Source: Candidatus Nitrosopumilus sp.
GTDB taxonomy: Archaea; Thermoproteota; Nitrososphaeria; Nitrososphaerales; Nitrosopumilaceae
DNA length: 64,000 nucleotides
Direction: 5' to 3'
Assembly (NCBI GenBank): GCA_029263475.1
Contig: JAJCXK010000083.1
Coordinates: forward strand, 1 to 64,000
The position numbers and the translations under genes were made by a program. Shown in pieces: positions 61,051 through 64,000 of this stretch. How positions within the stretch are numbered: the first letter of the stretch is position 1; the number at the start of each line of letters is the position of its first letter. Below the pieces are notes generated by a model that had not been told where the DNA came from, did no database searches, and saw only the letters and a program-made list of their open reading frames with translations.

Positions 61051-62323
61051 CGTGTCCAGGATTATATCTCAAGATCGCCCCTATTTTTCCAAGACTCGCA
61101 AGCATGTTTCCATGCTCTGCGCTTCCAGAAATAACCTCTAACTGAGATCCTGTTTTTGCAGCAAGGGTTTCAAGATAATCTACTATGTCCTGCTCGTTTA
61201 CTTCCACTTCCATTGAATTGCATCCTGGACATGGATTATTTTTAAATTCAGTTTTTTTTGGAATGACTAATGGCCGTTCTAAAATCTCTTCTTGGACATG
61301 TTGACATCTTTTGCATTTCGCCTCAATTCGATTCAAGTTTGTATTGTCTGTGATTATCAAAATCTTGACAACGTTATTTTTTAGATACCCTATGACCTCT
61401 TGCAATCCGTAGGATCCCTTTCCTGTATTGCCGTTAATTTCTCTGAACAAATTCTCGATCAGTTTCTTTTCTTCTACCAATCTGAAATTTCCTAGGATGT
61501 CTGCAGATTTTGCAAATGCCTCTCGAATTCCCTCTGCGCCCGAATATGATGCGTCAATTGTATTTATGATGTTATTTTGTAATCGATATTCAAGATAATT
61601 TCCGTTAATGAAATCCTCTTTTGTGGGTCCTGGACCTGAGATTATCAATCCCTTAACTGGGTATATGTCAATAAAATACTCCCTAGTTGTTTGCGCCACT
61701 CTGTTGTAAAAATAACTTAATTCCATCTCTCTAAGTTTCTGAAACCTCTTTGCTGATTGTCCACCTTGCCTGTGTTTTCCTGCTACTCCTGAACCTGTTT
61801 GAGACAGCACTTCGATTTTATCACCGTATAGTAATCCCCAACCTGCATCTTTGGCATCTATCGCTAGAAATCCTATAAGATTGTCGTCTTTTAACATGTC
61901 TTTTAAAATATCTACGTGAAAGTGATCATCACACCTGTACAGGTACTGGTTCAAATCCTTTGGTGGATCTATTTCCCATACTGTGACAACCTCACTTCCT
62001 AATGGGCCTCCTTCTTCTGGCGGGAGTGCGCCGCAAAACATCACCAATCCTCTCTCAGGAGTTTTTTTATACATCTTTAACCTCTGTACAACTTTGCCTA
62101 GTGAATCAACAACGTGTGACCTTGTAAGATCTGACTTGATATTGTCTGCTGTTCCTTGCTCTTGCTGTAGAGAGCTAATTATTTCGTGCAATTGCTTTCC
62201 TTTTGGAATGTATACTGTAATAAGCTCTGTACCTCTGCCTGATTTTTTTGATAATTCTTCTAGGGTCTTTCTGATTTTATAGAGTTTTACTGAATCTTGT
62301 TTCTCTATAGTAATTTTACCCAT
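61043..62323 (-). CDS. prf1: Archaeal peptide chain release factor 1
   Basis: 426 residues: N-domain with NIKS at 61-64 (ADNIKSDLTRSHV), GGQ at 187-189 (GKHRQGGQSAKRFQ), and a C-terminal domain with zinc-type CKRC and CPGC. Recognises all stop codons and triggers peptide release. Sits alone, convergent to the HIT gene. Confidence 0.97.
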   Translation of the reverse strand: MGKITIEKQDSVKLYKIRKTLEELSKKSGRGTELITVYIPKGKQLHEIISSLQQEQGTADNIKSDLTRSHVVDSLGKVVQRLKMYKKTPERGLVMFCGALPPEEGGPLGSEVVTVWEIDPPKDLNQYLYRCDDHFHVDILKDMLKDDNLIGFLAIDAKDAGWGLLYGDKIEVLSQTGSGVAGKHRQGGQSAKRFQKLREMELSYFYNRVAQTTREYFIDIYPVKGLIISGPGPTKEDFINGNYLEYRLQNNIINTIDASYSGAEGIREAFAKSADILGNFRLVEEKKLIENLFREINGNTGKGSYGLQEVIGYLKNNVVKILIITDNTNLNRIEAKCKRCQHVQEEILERPLVIPKKTEFKNNPCPGCNSMEVEVNEQDIVDYLETLAAKTGSQLEVISGSAEHGNMLASLGKIGAILRYNPGHAK

Positions 62324-62386
62324 TTGCAGTTTCCCTTGTTTCTAAGGATATTAATTTTGATTTACCCTCTTTTGACTTTTTTTAAA

Positions 62387-63031
62387 TTACATTTCATCGA
62401 ATGTTTTAAGAAATACTTCCAATGGTTGATTGCCTCTAATTTTGATAACTTTTTGATCATTAAAGATAAGAAATGACGGCGTTGCATCAACCCCTACTTC
62501 TTTTCCAAATTCATACATAGAAATGACTTTGTCTTTATGTTTATGTTCATTCAAGCATGTGTTAAAATCTTGCATGTTCAAATTTACTGTGTTTCCAAAT
62601 TTCTTTAATGATTCTGGTGTGATCCACCCAGTTCTTTCGCCTCCCCAATTACTGTATAGTTCATCATGATATTCCCAGTATTTGTTTTGATCTTGTGCAC
62701 AATATGATGCCTCTGCTGCCAGAACTGAGTCAGGTCCGTTTAAAGGATAATCCTTGAAAACTAGTTTTACCTTTCCTGTCTTGATAAAATTCTCATTAAT
62801 TTTATCTAATGTGTTTTGATGGAATTTATAACAATAAGTGCACTGATAATCTCCCCATTCTAAAATTGTTATTGGTGCATTAAAATTTCCCATTATGGGG
62901 GAACCTCCCTCGATTAATTTTTTAGATGTCAGTAAATTTGACTCTGATTCAGATTCTGGATAAAATGTTAAGAATACTCCAGTGATAATTCCTATGAATA
63001 TTGGAATTATCAACAGATGGTATTTTATCAT
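62387..63031 (-). CDS. DsbA-like thiol:disulfide oxidoreductase
   Basis: 214 residues: N-terminal TM (about 5-25, HLLIIPIFIGIITGVFL), then a thioredoxin fold with helical insertion. Active site CTYC in WGDYQCTYCYKFH (about residue 62-65), cis-Pro segment VDATPSFLIFND. Oxidises or isomerises disulfides in exported proteins, such as the Cys-rich secreted proteins in this window. Confidence 0.92.
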   Translation of the reverse strand: MIKYHLLIIPIFIGIITGVFLTFYPESESESNLLTSKKLIEGGSPIMGNFNAPITILEWGDYQCTYCYKFHQNTLDKINENFIKTGKVKLVFKDYPLNGPDSVLAAEASYCAQDQNKYWEYHDELYSNWGGERTGWITPESLKKFGNTVNLNMQDFNTCLNEHKHKDKVISMYEFGKEVGVDATPSFLIFNDQKVIKIRGNQPLEVFLKTFDEM

Positions 63032-63673
63032 GTTATGATGAAATTCATTTCAAGTAAATATCTTCTTTAATCTGTATCGGAGCAAAATATTTTGGGACTT
63101 AAGGTTACTTGTCTTGTGTCGTAGATATTTCACCTTGAAACGTATGCTGCTAACTACTTTAAAATTGAATTTTTTAATACTAGATTGTTTAATCATTTCA
63201 AAATTATGATTCTCTGGATATGTTCGTCTGGAATTGTTCTATATGTGAATAATCATTCCTTTTCTCTCACGCGTATTCTTTATTCTATTTTTAATCATAT
63301 TAGTTGCAATTATGTGCTTTTTAGATGAGGTATATTTTTTGATAAATCTACAGATGATTGGATAGATAACTCGTGTATTTCACAATTTGTCTTTTAATTC
63401 ATTCATTTCCATCTTTACTCTGTTAATTGACATATTCTTCATACTTTATGAAGATCAACTGTTTAATCAGAAATAATCTCCTGTTCTTAATTTTTGTATT
63501 GCCAACATTGATTTTTATTCCTAAATCTTTTAACCTGTAAAATTTTTGGGAAAAAAGCTTAAAATTTATTTTCTTAGATCTTCTAATATGCTTTTTTCAT
63601 AACAAAATCATACTCTATGATGATTTTGACAAATATACAAGAGCTTAAATATATTCAGAGAATGTAACTCATT
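63032..63673. other. 642-bp AT-rich intergenic region upstream of cbtB
   Basis: No supported gene. The last 40 nt hold a TATA-like TTAAATATA about 25 nt before the cbtB ATG, in line with a leaderless mRNA. I found no conserved cobalamin-riboswitch elements. The rest is very AT-rich with no repeat I can name. Confidence 0.5.
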
Positions 63674-63889
63674 ATGTCTGTATCAAGACAAATTGCCGTA
63701 TCAAAAACTAGTGTATCCAAACTAGCAATACTTGCTTTAGCTATAGTCTTTGCAGTAGGATTGTTTGTTGTAGGATTTGACCAAGGTCATATCTTTAGTC
63801 TAGTTTATGGTGAACAAGCATTTACTGATCTTTACATTCATGAACTTACTCATGATATGAGACACGCAGCCGGTTTTCCCTGTCACTAG
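63674..63889 (+). CDS. cbtB: Cobalt transporter subunit CbtB
   Basis: 71 residues with one TM helix (SKLAILALAIVFAVGLFVVG) and the family C-terminus IHELTHDMRHAAGFPCH, whose His and Cys residues are thought to bind cobalt. CbtAB is a predicted cobalt uptake system linked to B12 synthesis. The cbtA start lies 12 nt downstream. Confidence 0.93.
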   Translation: MSVSRQIAVSKTSVSKLAILALAIVFAVGLFVVGFDQGHIFSLVYGEQAFTDLYIHELTHDMRHAAGFPCH

Positions 63890-63901
63890 GAATTCTTTGT
63901 C

Positions 63902-64000
63902 GTGAAAACATTTCTTTTTATAATTATAGTCCTACTTTCAGGTGCATTTGCTGGATTTATTCATGGTATGGTCAATTTTGCAATAGTAGAACCCTATCTT
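63902..64000 (+). CDS. cbtA: Cobalt transporter subunit CbtA, N-terminal part (gene runs off the window)
   Basis: First 33 codons with GTG start: VKTFLFIIIVLLSGAFAGFI, then HGMVNFAIVEPYL. The first TM helix and the His-containing HGMVN motif fit CbtA, and adjacency to CbtB supports the call. The rest is outside. Confidence 0.85.
   Translation, partial: MKTFLFIIIVLLSGAFAGFIHGMVNFAIVEPYL

Noticed and set aside
1-64000. CRISPR arrays, tRNA/rRNA genes and complete insertion sequences.
   Set aside because: No regularly spaced repeats, no cloverleaf with T-loop consensus and no transposase were recognised by eye; a tRNAscan or Rfam run would be needed to exclude them formally.

Overview
The window is an AT-rich chromosomal stretch of an ammonia-oxidising archaeon of the Nitrosopumilus type (Nitrososphaerota). 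The support is a combination of genes: split methylmalonyl-CoA mutase with MeaB (3-hydroxypropionate/4-hydroxybutyrate carbon fixation), two TFB initiation factors, archaeal release factor aRF1, the DNA repair protein NreA, class III polyhydroxyalkanoate synthase PhaEC, extracellular WIRNNA-type repeats, CbtBA, many UspA proteins, and promoters that mostly look leaderless. No rRNA, tRNA, CRISPR array, complete insertion sequence or amo/ure gene was seen.

Layout. 0-7.4 kb: a partial DnaJ, a methyltransferase-like protein, a two-domain winged-helix regulator, and a run of small membrane or secreted genes (paired-cysteine proteins, DUF302, double rhodanese, DUF1264). Several of these share an identical 29-bp promoter element. 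7.7-19.3 kb: a stress and ion-homeostasis island with six UspA proteins, four CBS-domain proteins, a K+ channel, a Kef-type antiporter, a dicarboxylate/amino-acid symporter, PII, a VIT1/CCC1 transporter and an HPF-like ribosome-hibernation candidate. 19.4-30 kb: mutase large subunit, MeaB, an M1 aminopeptidase, an RHH protein, TFB, the mutase B12 subunit and IlvC. 30-43 kb: housekeeping genes (a SelB-like factor without a P-loop, MetRS, SAH hydrolase, a Rieske protein, NadE, CysRS, MscS, NreA, a cobalamin-binding protein, a CoA-binding protein). 43-48 kb: an accessory-looking stretch with microproteins that overlap by a few bases, palindromes, two frameshift-broken zinc/SWIM-type genes and a secreted nuclease. 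48-64 kb: BirA, a second TFB, the PHA cluster, UspA, MsrA, a repeat-containing secreted protein, aRF1, a DsbA-like protein and the start of cbtBA.

The most striking observation is a cis-regulatory system. The element TTTCCA-N17-TGGAAA, with a central TG-containing core at a fixed offset, occurs five times. It ends 41-43 nt before the start codon of six genes, always in the same orientation to one of them. The target genes (membrane proteins, paired-cysteine proteins, DUF302, rhodanese, DUF1264, a winged-helix regulator) look like one coordinated envelope or redox response. Other notable items are chains of overlapping microproteins at 44.75-45.07 kb and 47.3-47.9 kb that standard gene calling would miss, a decayed duplicate of the regulator gene's 3' end at about 6.9 kb, and an interspersed intergenic repeat.
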